Source of the DNA: Ziziphus jujuba | Lineage: Eukaryota > Streptophyta > Magnoliopsida > Rosales > Rhamnaceae | NCBI RefSeq assembly: GCF_031755915.1 | Contig: NC_083384.1 | Span: forward strand, 3,929,501-3,993,500 | Direction: 5' to 3' | Length of the DNA: 64,000 nucleotides | Part shown: in pieces, positions 24,601-37,920 of the stretch | Layout of the letters: each line of letters begins with the position of its first letter | Numbering within the stretch: the first letter of the stretch is position 1 | Notes under the pieces: model-generated | Told to the model about the DNA's origin: nothing | What the model saw: the letters and a program-made list of their open reading frames with translations, nothing else | Databases searched by the model: none | Made by a program: the position numbers and the translations under genes

Positions 24601-27600
24601 ATGTTATAGCTGCTTCACAGGGCTTTTTTTTTTTGTTTTGTGTAATAAATTTTTAGAAAATATGTTATTGATGTATGGCGACGCATAAATACCATTATGC
24701 GTCGCCTATTGTTGTGAAATTTTTTTATTTTGTTTTTTTTTAAGTATTAAACAGTTGATTTCTTTCAACTTTAAATAGCAAGTGATAATGTTATAGCTGC
24801 TTCACAGTGCTTTTTTTTTTGTTTTTTCAAATAAAGTTTTAGAAAATATGTTATTGATGTATGGCGACGCATAAATACCAATATGCGTCGCCTATTATTG
24901 TGAAATTTTTTTTTTTTTGCATTTTTCTAAGTATTAAACAGTTGATTTCTTTCAACTTTAAATAGCAAGTGATAATGTTATAGCTGCTTCACAGTGCTTT
25001 CTTTTTTTGTTTTTTCAAATAAATTTTTAGAAAATACGTTATTGATATATGGCGACGCATAAATACTATTATGCGTCGCCTATTATTGTGAAATTTTTTT
25101 ATTTTTGTTTTTTCTATGTATTAAACAGTTGATTTCTTTCAACTTTAAATAACAAGTGAAAATGTTATAGCTGCTTCACAGTGCTTTTTTTTTTTTTTTT
25201 CAAATAAATTTTGAGCAAATATGTTATTGATGTATCGCTACGCATAAATACCAATATGCGTCGCCTATTATTGTGAAATTTTTTTATTTTTGTTTTTTCT
25301 AAGTATTAACAGTTGATTTCTGTCAACTTTAAATAAAAGTGAAAATGTTATAGCTGCTTCACAGTGCTTTTTTTTTTTTGTTTTTTCAAATAAATTTTTA
25401 GTAAATATGTTATTGATATACGGCGACGCACAAATACTATTATGTTTTGCCTATTATAGTGAATTTTATTTTTTGTTGTTTTTTTCTAAGTATTAAACAG
25501 TTGATTTCTTTCAACTTTAAATAAAAGTGAAAATGTTATAGCTGCTTCACAGTGCTTTTTTTTTTTTGTTTTTTCAAATAAATTTTTAGTAAATATGTTA
25601 TTGATATACGGCGACGCATAAATACTATTATGTTTTGCCTATTATTGTGAATTTTATTTTTTGTTGTTTTTTTCTAAGTATTAAACAGTTGATTTCTTTC
25701 AACTTTAAATAACAAGTGAAAATGTTATAGCAGCTTCACAGTGCTTTTTTTTGTTTGTTTATTCAAATAAATTTTTAGAAAATATGTTATTGATATATAG
25801 CGACGCATAAGTACCATTATGCGTCGCCTATTATTGTGAAATTTCTTTTTTATTTTTGTTTTTTTTCTAAGTATAAAACAGTTGATTTCTTTCAACTTTA
25901 TATAACAAGTGAAAATGTTATAGCTGCTTCACAGTGCTTTTTTTTTTGTTTTGTCAAATAAAGTTTTAGAAAATATGTTATTGATGTATGGCGACGCATA
26001 AATACCATTTTGCGTCGCCTATTATTGTGAAATTTTTTTTTTTTTTTTTTTCTCAGTATTAAACAGTTGATTTCTTTCAACTTTAAATAGCAAGTGATAA
26101 TGTTATAGCTGCTTCACAGTGCTTTTTTTTTTTGTTTTTTCAAATATATTTTTAGAAAATATGTTATTGATGTATGGCGACGCATAAATACCAATATGCG
26201 CCGCCTATTATTGTGAAATTTTTTTTTTTGTTTTTTTCTAAGTATTATACAGTTGATTTCTTTCAACTTTAAACAACAAGTGAAAATGTTATAGCTGCTT
26301 CACAATGCTTTTTTTTTTTGTTTTTTCAAATAAATTTTTAGAAAATATGTTATTGATGTATGGCGACGCATAAATACCATTATCCGTCGCCTATTATTGT
26401 GAAAATTTTTTTTTGTTTTTTTCTAAGTATTAAACAGTTGATTTCTTTCAACTTTAAATAAAAGTGAAAATGTTATAGCTGCTTCACAGTGCTTTTTTTT
26501 TTTGTATTTTCAAATAAATTTTTAGAAAATATGTTATTGATATACGGCGACGCATAAATACTATTATGTTTTGCCTATTATTGTGAATTTTATTTTTTGT
26601 TGTTTTTTTCTAAGTATTAAACAGTTGATTTGTTTGAACTTTAAATAACAAGTGAAAATGTTATAGCTTATTCACAGTGCTTTTTTTTTGTTTTTTCAAA
26701 TAAATTTTTAGAAAATATGTTATTGATATATGGCGACGCATAAATTCCATTATGCGTCACCTATTATTGTGAAAATTTTGTTTTTTTGTTTTTTTCTAAG
26801 TATTAAACAGTTGATTTATTTCAACTTTAAATAACAAGTGAAAATGTTATAGCTGCTTCACAGGGCTTTTTTTTTTTGTTTTGTCTAATAAATTTTTAGA
26901 AAATATGTTATTGATGTATGGCGACGCATAAATACCATTATGCGTCGCCTATTATTGTGAAATTTTTTTTTTTTGTTTTTTTTTAAGTATTAAACAGTTG
27001 ATTTCTTTCAACTTTAAATAGCAAGTGATAATGTTATAGCTGCTTCACAGTGCTTTTTTTTTTGTTTTTTCAAATAAAGTTTTAGAAAATATGTTATTGA
27101 TGTATGGCGACGCATAAATACCAATATGCGTCGCCTATTATTGTGAATTTTTTTTTTTTTTGCATTTTTCTAAGTATTAAACAGTTGATTTCTTTCAACT
27201 TTAAATAGCAAGTGATAATGTTATAGCTGCTTCACAGTGCTTTCTTTTTTTGTTTTTTCAAATAAATTTTTAGAAAATACGTTATTGATATATGGCGACG
27301 CATAAATACTATTATGCGTCGCCTATTATTGTGAAATTTTTTTATTTTTGTTTTTTCTATGTATTAAACAGTTGATTTCTTTCAACTTTAAATAACAAGT
27401 GAAAATGTTATAGCTGCTTCACAGTGCTTTTTTTTTTTGTTTTTTCAAATAAATTTTGAGCAAATATGTTATTGATGTATCGCTACGCATAAATACCATT
27501 ATGCGTCCCCTATTATTGTGAAAATTTTGTTTTTTTGTTTTTTTCTAAGTATTATACAGTTGATTTCTTTCAACTTTAAATAACAAGTGAAAATGTTATA

Positions 27601-28425
27601 GCTGCTTCACGGTGCTTTTTTTTTTTGTTTTTTCAAATAAATTTTTAGAAAATATGTTATTGATATATGGCGACGCATAAATACCATTATGCGTCGCCTA
27701 TTATTGTGAATTTTTTTTTTTGTTTTTTTCTAAGTATTAAACAATTGATTTCCTTCAACTTTAAATAACAAGTGAAAATGTTATAGCTGCTTCACAGTGC
27801 TTTTTTTTTTGTTTTTTCAAATAAATTTTTAGAAAATATGTTATTGATATATGGCGACGCATACATACCATTATGCGTCGCCTATTATTGTGAATTTTTT
27901 TTTTTGTTTTTTTCTAAGTATTAAACAATTGATTTCTTTCAACTTTAAATAACAAGTGAAAATGTTATAGCTGCTTCACAGTGTTTTTTTTTTTGTTTAT
28001 TCAAATAAATTTTAAGAAAATATGTTATTGATATATGGCGACGCATAAATACCATTATGCGTCGCCTATTATTGTGAATTTTTTTTTTTGTTTTTTTCTA
28101 AGTATTAAACAATTGATTTCCTTCAACTTTAAATAACAAGTGAAAATGTTATAGCTGCTTCACAGTGTTTTTTTTTTTTTTGTTTATTCAAATAAATTTT
28201 AAGAAAATATGTTATTGATATATTGCGACGCATAAATACTATTATGTTTTGCCTATTATTGTGAATTTTATTTTATTTTTGTTTTTTTCTAAGTATTAAA
28301 CAGTTGATTTCTTTCAACTTTAAATAACAAGTGAAAATGTTATATCTGCTTCACAGTGTTTTTTTTTTTTTTGTTTATTCAAATAAATTTTTAGAAAATA
28401 TGTTATTGATATATAGCGACGCATA
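21661..28425 (+). repeat. 6.61-kb HOR block, copy 2
   Basis: Repeats 15051-21660 in the same order, including both 2.24-kb sub-blocks (about 23050 and 25300 onward). Few differences are visible: one is TTTTGTTTTTTTG at about 27525 where copy 1 has an uninterrupted T run near 20910. Identity ends near 28425, where the palindrome reads ACCATTATGCG instead of ACTATTATG. Confidence 0.85.
21886..21989 (+). repeat. 52-bp internal duplication 5
   Basis: First copy 21886-21937, second from 21938. It is the copy of the 15274 event carried along in the second 6.61-kb block, not a new slippage. Confidence 0.9.
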
Positions 28426-28559
28426 AATACCATTATGCGTCGCCTATTATTGTGAAATTTCTTTTTTATTTTTGTTTTTTTTCTAAGTATAAAACAGTTG
28501 ATTTCTTTCAACTTTATATAACAAGTGAAAATGTTATAGCTGCTTCACAGGGCTTTTTT

Positions 28560-31500
28560 TTTTTGTTTTGTCTAATAAATTTTTAGAAAATATGTTATTG
28601 ATGTATGGCGACGCATAAATACCAATATGCGCCGCCTATTATTGTGAAATTTTTTTTTTTGTTTTTTTCTAAGTATTATACAGTTGATTTCTTTCAACTT
28701 TAAACAACAAGTGAAAATGTTATAGCTGCTTCACAATGCTTTTTTTTTTTGTTTTTTCAAATAAATTTTTAGAAAATATGTTATTGATGTATGGCGACGC
28801 ATAAATACCATTATCCGTCGCCTATTATTGTGAAAATATTTTTTTGTTTTTTTCTAAGTATTAAACAGTTGATTTCTTTCAACTTTAAATAAAAGTGAAA
28901 ATGTTATAGCTGCTTCACAGTGCATTTTTTTTTTGTATTTTCAAATAAATTTTTAGAAAATATGTTATTGATATACGGCGACGCATAAATACTATTATGT
29001 TTTGCCTATTATTGTGAATTTTATTTTTTGTTGTTTTTTTCTAAGTATTAAACAGTTGATTTGTTTGAACTTTAAATAACAAGTGAAAATGTTATAGCTT
29101 ATTCACAGTGCTTTTTTTTTGTTTTTTCAAATAAATTTTTAGAAAATATGTTATTGATATATGGCGACGCATAAATTCCATTATGCGTCACCTATTATTG
29201 TGAAAATTTTGTTTTTTTGTTTTTTTCTAAGTATTAAACAGTTGATTTATTTCAACTTTAAATAACAAGTGAAAATGTTATAGCTGCTTCACAGGGCTTT
29301 TTTTTTTTGTTTTGTGTAATAAATTTTTAGAAAATATGTTATTGATGTATGGCGACGCATAAATACCATTATGCGTCGCCTATTGTTGTGAAATTTTTTT
29401 ATTTTGTTTTTTTTTAAGTATTAAACAGTTGATTTCTTTCAACTTTAAATAGCAAGTGATAATGTTATAGCTGCTTCACAGTGCTTTTTTTTTTGTTTTT
29501 TCAAATAAAGTTTTAGAAAATATGTTATTGATGTATGGCGACGCATAAATACCAATATGCGTCGCCTATTATTGTGAAATTTTTTTTTTTTTGCATTTTT
29601 CTAAGTATTAAACAGTTGATTTCTTTCAACTTTAAATAGCAAGTGATAATGTTATAGCTGCTTCACAGTGCTTTCTTTTTTTGTTTTTTCAAATAAATTT
29701 TTAGAAAATACGTTATTGATATATGGCGACGCATAAATACTATTATGCGTCGCCTATTATTGTGAAATTTTTTTATTTTTGTTTTTTCTATGTATTAAAC
29801 AGTTGATTTCTTTCAACTTTAAATAACAAGTGAAAATGTTATAGCTGCTTCACAGTGCTTTTTTTTTTTTTTTTCAAATAAATTTTGAGCAAATATGTTA
29901 TTGATGTATCGCTACGCATAAATACCAATATGCGTCGCCTATTATTGTGAAATTTTTTTATTTTTGTTTTTTCTAAGTATTAACAGTTGATTTCTGTCAA
30001 CTTTAAATAAAAGTGAAAATGTTATAGCTGCTTCACAGTGCTTTTTTTTTTTTGTTTTTTCAAATAAATTTTTAGTAAATATGTTATTGATATACGGCGA
30101 CGCACAAATACTATTATGTTTTGCCTATTATAGTGAATTTTATTTTTTGTTGTTTTTTTCTAAGTATTAAACAGTTGATTTCTTTCAACTTTAAATAAAA
30201 GTGAAAATGTTATAGCTGCTTCACAGTGCTTTTTTTTTTTTGTTTTTTCAAATAAATTTTTAGTAAATATGTTATTGATATACGGCGACGCATAAATACT
30301 ATTATGTTTTGCCTATTATTGTGAATTTTATTTTTTGTTGTTTTTTTCTAAGTATTAAACAGTTGATTTCTTTCAACTTTAAATAACAAGTGAAAATGTT
30401 ATAGCAGCTTCACAGTGCTTTTTTTTGTTTGTTTATTCAAATAAATTTTTAGAAAATATGTTATTGATATATAGCGACGCATAAGTACCATTATGCGTCG
30501 CCTATTATTGTGAAATTTCTTTTTTATTTTTGTTTTTTTTCTAAGTATAAAACAGTTGATTTCTTTCAACTTTATATAACAAGTGAAAATGTTATAGCTG
30601 CTTCACAGTGCTTTTTTTTTTGTTTTGTCAAATAAAGTTTTAGAAAATATGTTATTGATGTATGGCGACGCATAAATACCATTTTGCGTCGCCTATTATT
30701 GTGAAATTTTTTTTTTTTTTTTTTCTCAGTATTAAACAGTTGATTTCTTTCAACTTTAAATAGCAAGTGATAATGTTATAGCTGCTTCACAGTGCTTTTT
30801 TTTTTTGTTTTTTCAAATATATTTTTAGAAAATATGTTATTGATGTATGGCGACGCATAAATACCAATATGCGCCGCCTATTATTGTGAAATTTTTTTTT
30901 TTGTTTTTTTCTAAGTATTATACAGTTGATTTCTTTCAACTTTAAACAACAAGTGAAAATGTTATAGCTGCTTCACAATGCTTTTTTTTTTTGTTTTTTC
31001 AAATAAATTTTTAGAAAATATGTTATTGATGTATGGCGACGCATAAATACCATTATCCGTCGCCTATTATTGTGAAAATTTTTTTTTGTTTTTTTCTAAG
31101 TATTAAACAGTTGATTTCTTTCAACTTTAAATAAAAGTGAAAATGTTATAGCTGCTTCACAGTGCTTTTTTTTTTTGTATTTTCAAATAAATTTTTAGAA
31201 AATATGTTATTGATATACGGCGACGCATAAATACTATTATGTTTTGCCTATTATTGTGAATTTTATTTTTTGTTGTTTTTTTCTAAGTATTAAACAGTTG
31301 ATTTGTTTGAACTTTAAATAACAAGTGAAAATGTTATAGCTTATTCACAGTGCTTTTTTTTTGTTTTTTCAAATAAATTTTTAGAAAATATGTTATTGAT
31401 ATATGGCGACGCATAAATTCCATTATGCGTCACCTATTATTGTGAAAATTTTGTTTTTTTGTTTTTTTCTAAGTATTAAACAGTTGATTTATTTCAACTT

Positions 31501-33015
31501 TAAATAACAAGTGAAAATGTTATAGCTGCTTCACAGGGCTTTTTTTTTTTGTTTTGTCTAATAAATTTTTAGAAAATATGTTATTGATGTATGGCGACGC
31601 ATAAATACCATTATGCGTCGCCTATTATTGTGAAATTTTTTTTTTTTGTTTTTTTTTAAGTATTAAACAGTTGATTTCTTTCAACTTTAAATAGCAAGTG
31701 ATAATGTTATAGCTGCTTCACAGTGCTTTTTTTTTTGTTTTTTCAAATAAAGTTTTAGAAAATATGTTATTGATGTATGGCGACGCATAAATACCAATAT
31801 GCGTCGCCTATTATTGTGAATTTTTTTTTTTTTTGCATTTTTCTAAGTATTAAACAGTTGATTTCTTTCAACTTTAAATAGCAAGTGATAATGTTATAGC
31901 TGCTTCACAGTGCTTTCTTTTTTTGTTTTTTCAAATAAATTTTTAGAAAATACGTTATTGATATATGGCGACGCATAAATACTATTATGCGTCGCCTATT
32001 ATTGTGAAATTTTTTTATTTTTGTTTTTTCTATGTATTAAACAGTTGATTTCTTTCAACTTTAAATAACAAGTGAAAATGTTATAGCTGCTTCACAGTGC
32101 TTTTTTTTTTTGTTTTTTCAAATAAATTTTGAGCAAATATGTTATTGATGTATCGCTACGCATAAATACCATTATGCGTCCCCTATTATTGTGAAAATTT
32201 TGTTTTTTTGTTTTTTTCTAAGTATTATACAGTTGATTTCTTTCAACTTTAAATAACAAGTGAAAATGTTATAGCTGCTTCACGGTGCTTTTTTTTTTTG
32301 TTTTTTCAAATAAATTTTTAGAAAATATGTTATTGATATATGGCGACGCATAAATACCATTATGCGTCGCCTATTATTGTGAATTTTTTTTTTTGTTTTT
32401 TTCTAAGTATTAAACAATTGATTTCCTTCAACTTTAAATAACAAGTGAAAATGTTATAGCTGCTTCACAGTGCTTTTTTTTTTGTTTTTTCAAATAAATT
32501 TTTAGAAAATATGTTATTGATATATGGCGACGCATACATACCATTATGCGTCGCCTATTATTGTGAATTTTTTTTTTTGTTTTTTTCTAAGTATTAAACA
32601 ATTGATTTCTTTCAACTTTAAATAACAAGTGAAAATGTTATAGCTGCTTCACAGTGTTTTTTTTTTTGTTTATTCAAATAAATTTTAAGAAAATATGTTA
32701 TTGATATATGGCGACGCATAAATACCATTATGCGTCGCCTATTATTGTGAATTTTTTTTTTTGTTTTTTTCTAAGTATTAAACAATTGATTTCCTTCAAC
32801 TTTAAATAACAAGTGAAAATGTTATAGCTGCTTCACAGTGTTTTTTTTTTTTTTGTTTATTCAAATAAATTTTAAGAAAATATGTTATTGATATATTGCG
32901 ACGCATAAATACTATTATGTTTTGCCTATTATTGTGAATTTTATTTTATTTTTGTTTTTTTCTAAGTATTAAACAGTTGATTTCTTTCAACTTTAAATAA
33001 CAAGTGAAAATGTTA
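28560..33015 (+). repeat. 4.67-kb HOR block, second copy of 23.9-28.3 kb
   Basis: From about 28560 the sequence restarts the order seen from about 23886, at an offset of 4,674 bp (25 monomers): GCGCCGCC at about 28628 against 23954, TTTGCATTTTTC, the GTCCCC right arm at about 32180 against 27506, and CAATTGATTTCC. It diverges near 33015, where this copy enters a 52-bp duplication and the source does not. The join at 28510-28570 fuses a GCTTCACAGGGC linker to the GCGCCGCC monomer, which looks like an unequal-crossover junction. Confidence 0.8.
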
Positions 33016-33082
33016 TAGCTGCTTCACAGTGATTTCTTTCAACTTTAAATAACAAGTGAAAATGTTATATCTGCTTCACAGT
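32979..33082 (+). repeat. 52-bp internal duplication 6
   Basis: First copy 32979-33030, second from 33031. Here the second copy reads GTTATATCTGC, unlike the first (GTTATAGCTGC), which marks this lineage. First of three in the 1.18-kb HOR. Confidence 0.88.
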
Positions 33083-33326
33083 GTTTTTTTTTTTTTTTTG
33101 TTTATTCAAATAAATTTTTAGAAAATATGTTATTGATATATAGCGACGCATAAGTACCATTATGCGTCGCCTATTATTGTGAAATTTCTATTTTTTTTTG
33201 TTTTTTTTCTAAGTATAAAACAGTTGATTTCTTTGAACTTTAAATAACCAGTGAAAATATTATAGCTGCTTCACAGTGCTTTTTTTTTTTTCAAATAAAT
33301 TTTTAGCAAATATGTTATTGATGTAT

Positions 33327-33356
33327 GGCGACAAACAAATACCATTATGCGTCGCC
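33327..33356. repeat. Palindrome with broken left arm
   Basis: The left arm reads GGCGACAAACAA instead of GGCGACGCATAA, the right arm is intact. In the sister units 1,178 bp apart it reads GGCGACGCACAA, so GC became AA after the 1.18-kb amplification. Confidence 0.85.
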
Positions 33357-34156
33357 TATTATTGTGAAAATTTTTTTTTTTGCTTTTTTATAAGTATTAA
33401 ACAGTTGATTTCTTTCAACTTTAAATAAAAGTGAAAATGTTATAGCTGCTTCACGGTGCTTTTTTTTTTGTTTTTTCAAATAAATTTTTAGAAAATATGT
33501 TATTGATATACGGCGACGCATAAATACTATTATGTTTTGCCTATTATTGTGAATTTTATTTTTTGTTGTTTTTTTCTAAGTATTAAACAGTTGATTTGTT
33601 TGAACTTTAAATAACAAGTGAAAATGTTATAGCTGCTTCACGGTGCTTTTTTTGTTTTGTTTTTTCAAATAAATTTTTAGAAAATATGTTATTGATATAT
33701 GGCGACGCATAAATACCATTATGCGTCGCCTATTATTGTGGAAATTTTTTTTTTTGTTTTTTTCTAAGTATTAAACAATTGATTTCTTTCAACTTTAAAT
33801 AACAAGTGAAAATTTTATAGCTGCTTCACAGTGTTTTTTTTTTTTGTTTATTCAAATAAATTTTAAGAAAATATGTTATTGATATATGGCGACGCAAAAA
33901 TACCATTATGCGTCGCCTATTATTGTGAATTTTTTTTTTTGTTTTTTTCTAAGTATTAAACAATTGATTTCCTTCAACTTTAAATAACAAGTGAAAATGT
34001 TATAGCTGCTTCACAGTGTTTTTTTTTTTTTTGTTTATTCAAATAAATTTTAAGAAAATATGTTATTGATATATTGCGACGCATAAATACTATTATGTTT
34101 TGCCTATTATTGTGAATTTTATTTTATTTTTGTTTTTTTCTAAGTATTAAACAGTT

Positions 34157-34260
34157 GATTTCTTTCAACTTTAAATAACAAGTGAAAATGTTATAGCTGC
34201 TTCACAGTGATTTCTTTCAACTTTAAATAACAAGTGAAAATGTTATATCTGCTTCACAGT
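34157..34260 (+). repeat. 52-bp internal duplication 7
   Basis: Second member of the 1.18-kb HOR series, 1,178 bp after the one at 32979, with the same GTTATATCTGC mark in its second copy. Confidence 0.88.
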
Positions 34261-35335
34261 GTTTTTTTTTTTTTTTGTTTATTCAAATAAATTTTTAGAA
34301 AATATGTTATTGATATATAGCGACGCATAAGTACCATTATGCGTCGCCTATTATTGTGAAATTTCTATTTTTTTTTGTTTTTTTTCTAAGTATAAAACAG
34401 TTGATTTCTTTGAACTTTAAATAACCAGTGAAAATATTATAGCTGTTTCACAGTGCTTTTTTTTTTTTCAAATAAATTTTTAGCAAATATGTTATTGATG
34501 TATGGCGACGCACAAATACCATTATGCGTCGCCTATTATTGTGAAAATTTTTTTTTTTGCTTTTTTATAAGTATTAAACAGTTGATTTCTTTCAACTTTA
34601 AATAAAAGTGAAAATGTTATAGCTGCTTCACGGTGCTTTTTTTTTTGTTTTTTCAAATAAATTTTTAGAAAATATGTTATTGATATACGGCGACGCATAA
34701 ATACTATTATGTTTTGCCTATTATTGTGAATTTTATTTTTTGTTGTTTTTTTCTAAGTATTAAACAGTTGATTTGTTTGAACTTTAAATAACAAGTGAAA
34801 ATGTTATAGCTGCTTCACGGTGCTTTTTTTGTTTTGTTTTTTCAAATAAATTTTTAGAAAATATGTTATTGATATATGGCGACGCATAAATACCATTATG
34901 CGTCGCCTATTATTGTGGAAATTTTTTTTTTTTGTTTTTTTCTAAGTATTAAACAATTGATTTCTTTCAACTTTAAATAACAAGTGAAAATTTTATAGCT
35001 GCTTCACAGTGTTTTTTTTTTTTGTTTATTCAAATAAATTTTAAGAAAATATGTTATTGATATATGGCGACGCAAAAATACCATTATGCGTCGCCTATTA
35101 TTGTGAATTTTTTTTTTTGTTTTTTTCTAAGTATTAAACAATTGATTTCCTTCAACTTTAAATAACAAGTGAAAATGTTATAGCTGCTTCACAGTGTTTT
35201 TTTTTTTTTTGTTTATTCAAATAAATTTTAAGAAAATATGTTATTGATATATTGCGACGCATAAATACTATTATGTTTTGCCTATTATTGTGAATTTTAT
35301 TTTATTTTTGTTTTTTTCTAAGTATTAAACAGTTG

Positions 35336-35439
35336 ATTTCTTTCAACTTTAAATAACAAGTGAAAATGTTATAGCTGCTTCACAGTGATTTCTTTCAACT
35401 TTAAATAACAAGTGAAAATGTTATATCTGCTTCACAGTG
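35336..35439 (+). repeat. 52-bp internal duplication 8
   Basis: Third member of the series, 1,179 bp after the one at 34157, same GTTATATCTGC mark. Confidence 0.88.
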
Positions 35440-37920
35440 TTTTTTTTTTTTTTTTGTTTATTCAAATAAATTTTTAGAAAATATGTTATTGATATATAGC
35501 GACGCATAAGTACCATTATGCGTCGCCTATTATTGTGAAATTTCTATTTTTTTTTGTTTTTTTTCTAAGTATAAAACAGTTGATTTCTTTGAACTTTAAA
35601 TAACCAGTGAAAATATTATAGCTGCTTCACAGTGCTTTTTTTTTTTTCAAATAAATTTTTAGCAAATATGTTATTGATGTATGGCGACGCACAAATACCA
35701 TTATGCGTCGCCTATTATTGTGAAAATTTTTTTTTTTGCTTTTTTATAAGTATTAAACAGTTGATTTCTTTCAACTTTAAATAAAAGTGAAAATGTTATA
35801 GCTGCTTCACGGTGCTTTTTTTTTTGTTTTTTCAAATAAATTTTTAGAAAATATGTTATTGATATATGGCGACGCATAAATTCCATTATGCGTCACCTAT
35901 TATTGTGAAAATTTTGTTTTTTTGTTTTTTTCTAAGTATTAAACAGTTGATTTATTTCAACTTTAAATAACAAGTGAAAATGTTATAGCTGCTTCACAGG
36001 GCTTTTTTTTTTTGTTTTGTCTAATAAATTTTTAGAAAATATGTTATTGATGTATGGCGACGCATAAATACCATTATGTGTCGCCTATTATTGTGAAATT
36101 TTTTTTTTCGTTTTTTTCTAAGTATTAAACAGTTGATTTCTTTCAACTTTAAATAGCAAGTGATAATGTTATAGCTGCTTCACAGTGCTTTTTTTTTTGT
36201 TTTTTCAATTAAATTTTTAGAAAATACGTAATTGATATATGGCGACGCATAAATACTATTATGCGTCGCCTATTATTGTGAAATTGTTTTATTTTTGTTT
36301 TTTTCTAAGTATTAAACAGTTGATTTCTTTCAACTTTAAATAACAAGTGAAAATGTTATAGCTGCTTCACAGTGCTTTTTTTTTTGTTTTGTCAAATAAA
36401 TTTTTAGAAAATATGTTATTGATGTATGGCGACGCATAAATACCATTATGCGTCGCCTATTATTGTGAAATTTTTTTTTTTTGTTTTTTTCTCAGTATTA
36501 AACAGTTGATTTCTTTCAACTTTAAATAGCAAGTGATAATGTTATAGCTGCTTCACAGTGCTTTATTTTTTTGTTTTTTCAAATAAATTTTTAGAAAATA
36601 TGTTATTGATGTATGGCGACGCATAAATACCATTATGCGTCGCCTATTATTGTGAAATTTTTTTTTTTTGTTTTTTTCTCAGTATTAAACAGTTGATTTC
36701 TTTCAACTTTAAATAGGAAGTGATAATGTTATAGCTGCTTCACAGTGCTTTTTTTTTTTGTTTTTTCAAATAAATTTTTAGAAAATATGTTATTGATATA
36801 CGGCGACGCATAAATACTATTATGTTTTGCCTATTATTGTGAATTTTATTTTATTTTTGTTTTTTTCAAAGTATTAAACAGTTGATTTCTTTCAACTTTA
36901 AATAACAAGTGAAAATGTTATAGCTGCTTCACAGTGCTTTTTTTTTTTTTGTTTTTTCAAATAACTTTTTAGAAAATATGTTATTGATATATGGCGAAGC
37001 ATAAATACCATTATGCGTCGCCTATTATTGTTAAAATTTTGTTTTTTTGTTTTTTTCTAAGTATTAAACAGTTGATTTATTTCAACTTTAAATAACAAGT
37101 GAAAATGTTATAGCTGCTTCACAGGGCTTTTTTTTTTTGTGTTGTCAAATAAATTTTCAGAAAATATGTTATTGATGTATGGCGACGCATAAATACCATT
37201 ATGCGTCGCCTATTATTGTGAAATTTTGTTTTTTTGTTTTTTTCTAAGTATTAAACAGTTGATTTCTTTCAACTTTAAATAGCAAGTGATAATGTTATAG
37301 CTGCTTCACAGTGCTTTTTTTTTTGTTTTTTCAAATAAAGTTTTAGAAAATATGTTATTGATGTATGGCGACGCATAAATACCATTATGCGTCGCCTATT
37401 ATTGTGAAAATTTTGTTTTTTTGTTTTTTTCTAAGTATTGAACAGTTGATTTATTTCAACTTTAAATAACAAGTGAAAATGTTATAGCTACTTCACAGGG
37501 CTTTTTTTTTTTTGTTTTGTCAAATAAATTTTTAGAAAATATGTTATTGATGTATGGCGACGCATAAATACCATTATGCGTCGCCTATTATTGTGAAAAT
37601 TTTTTTTTTTAATTTTTTTCTAAGTATTAAACAGTTGATTTCTTTCAACTTTAAATAACAAGTGAAAATGTTATAGCTACTTCACAATGCTTTTTTTTTT
37701 GTTTTTTGAAATAAATTTTTAGAAAATATGTTATTGATATATGGCGACGCATACATACCATTATACGTCGCCTATTATTGTGAAATTTGTTTTTTTGTTT
37801 TTTTCTAAGTATTAAACAGTTGATTTCTTTCAACTTTAAATAAAAGTGAAAATATTATGGCTGCTTCACATTGCTTTTTTTTTTTGTTTTTTCAAATAAA
37901 TTTTTAGAAAATATGTTATT

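Larger units (their letters stand above)
33016..35560 (+). repeat. 1.18-kb HOR present about three times
   Basis: Junctions at 33031, 34209 and 35388 are 1,178 and 1,179 bp apart, that is six monomers plus the 52-bp extra. Each unit has TTTCTATTTTTTTTTG, AACCAGTGAAAATATT, TTTTTTTGCTTTTTTATAAG and GTTTTGTTTTTTC marks. The first unit carries the broken palindrome GGCGACAAACAAAT; the others have GGCGACGCACAAAT. The same triplet is in the second 9.52-kb block at about 42541-45085. Confidence 0.83.
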
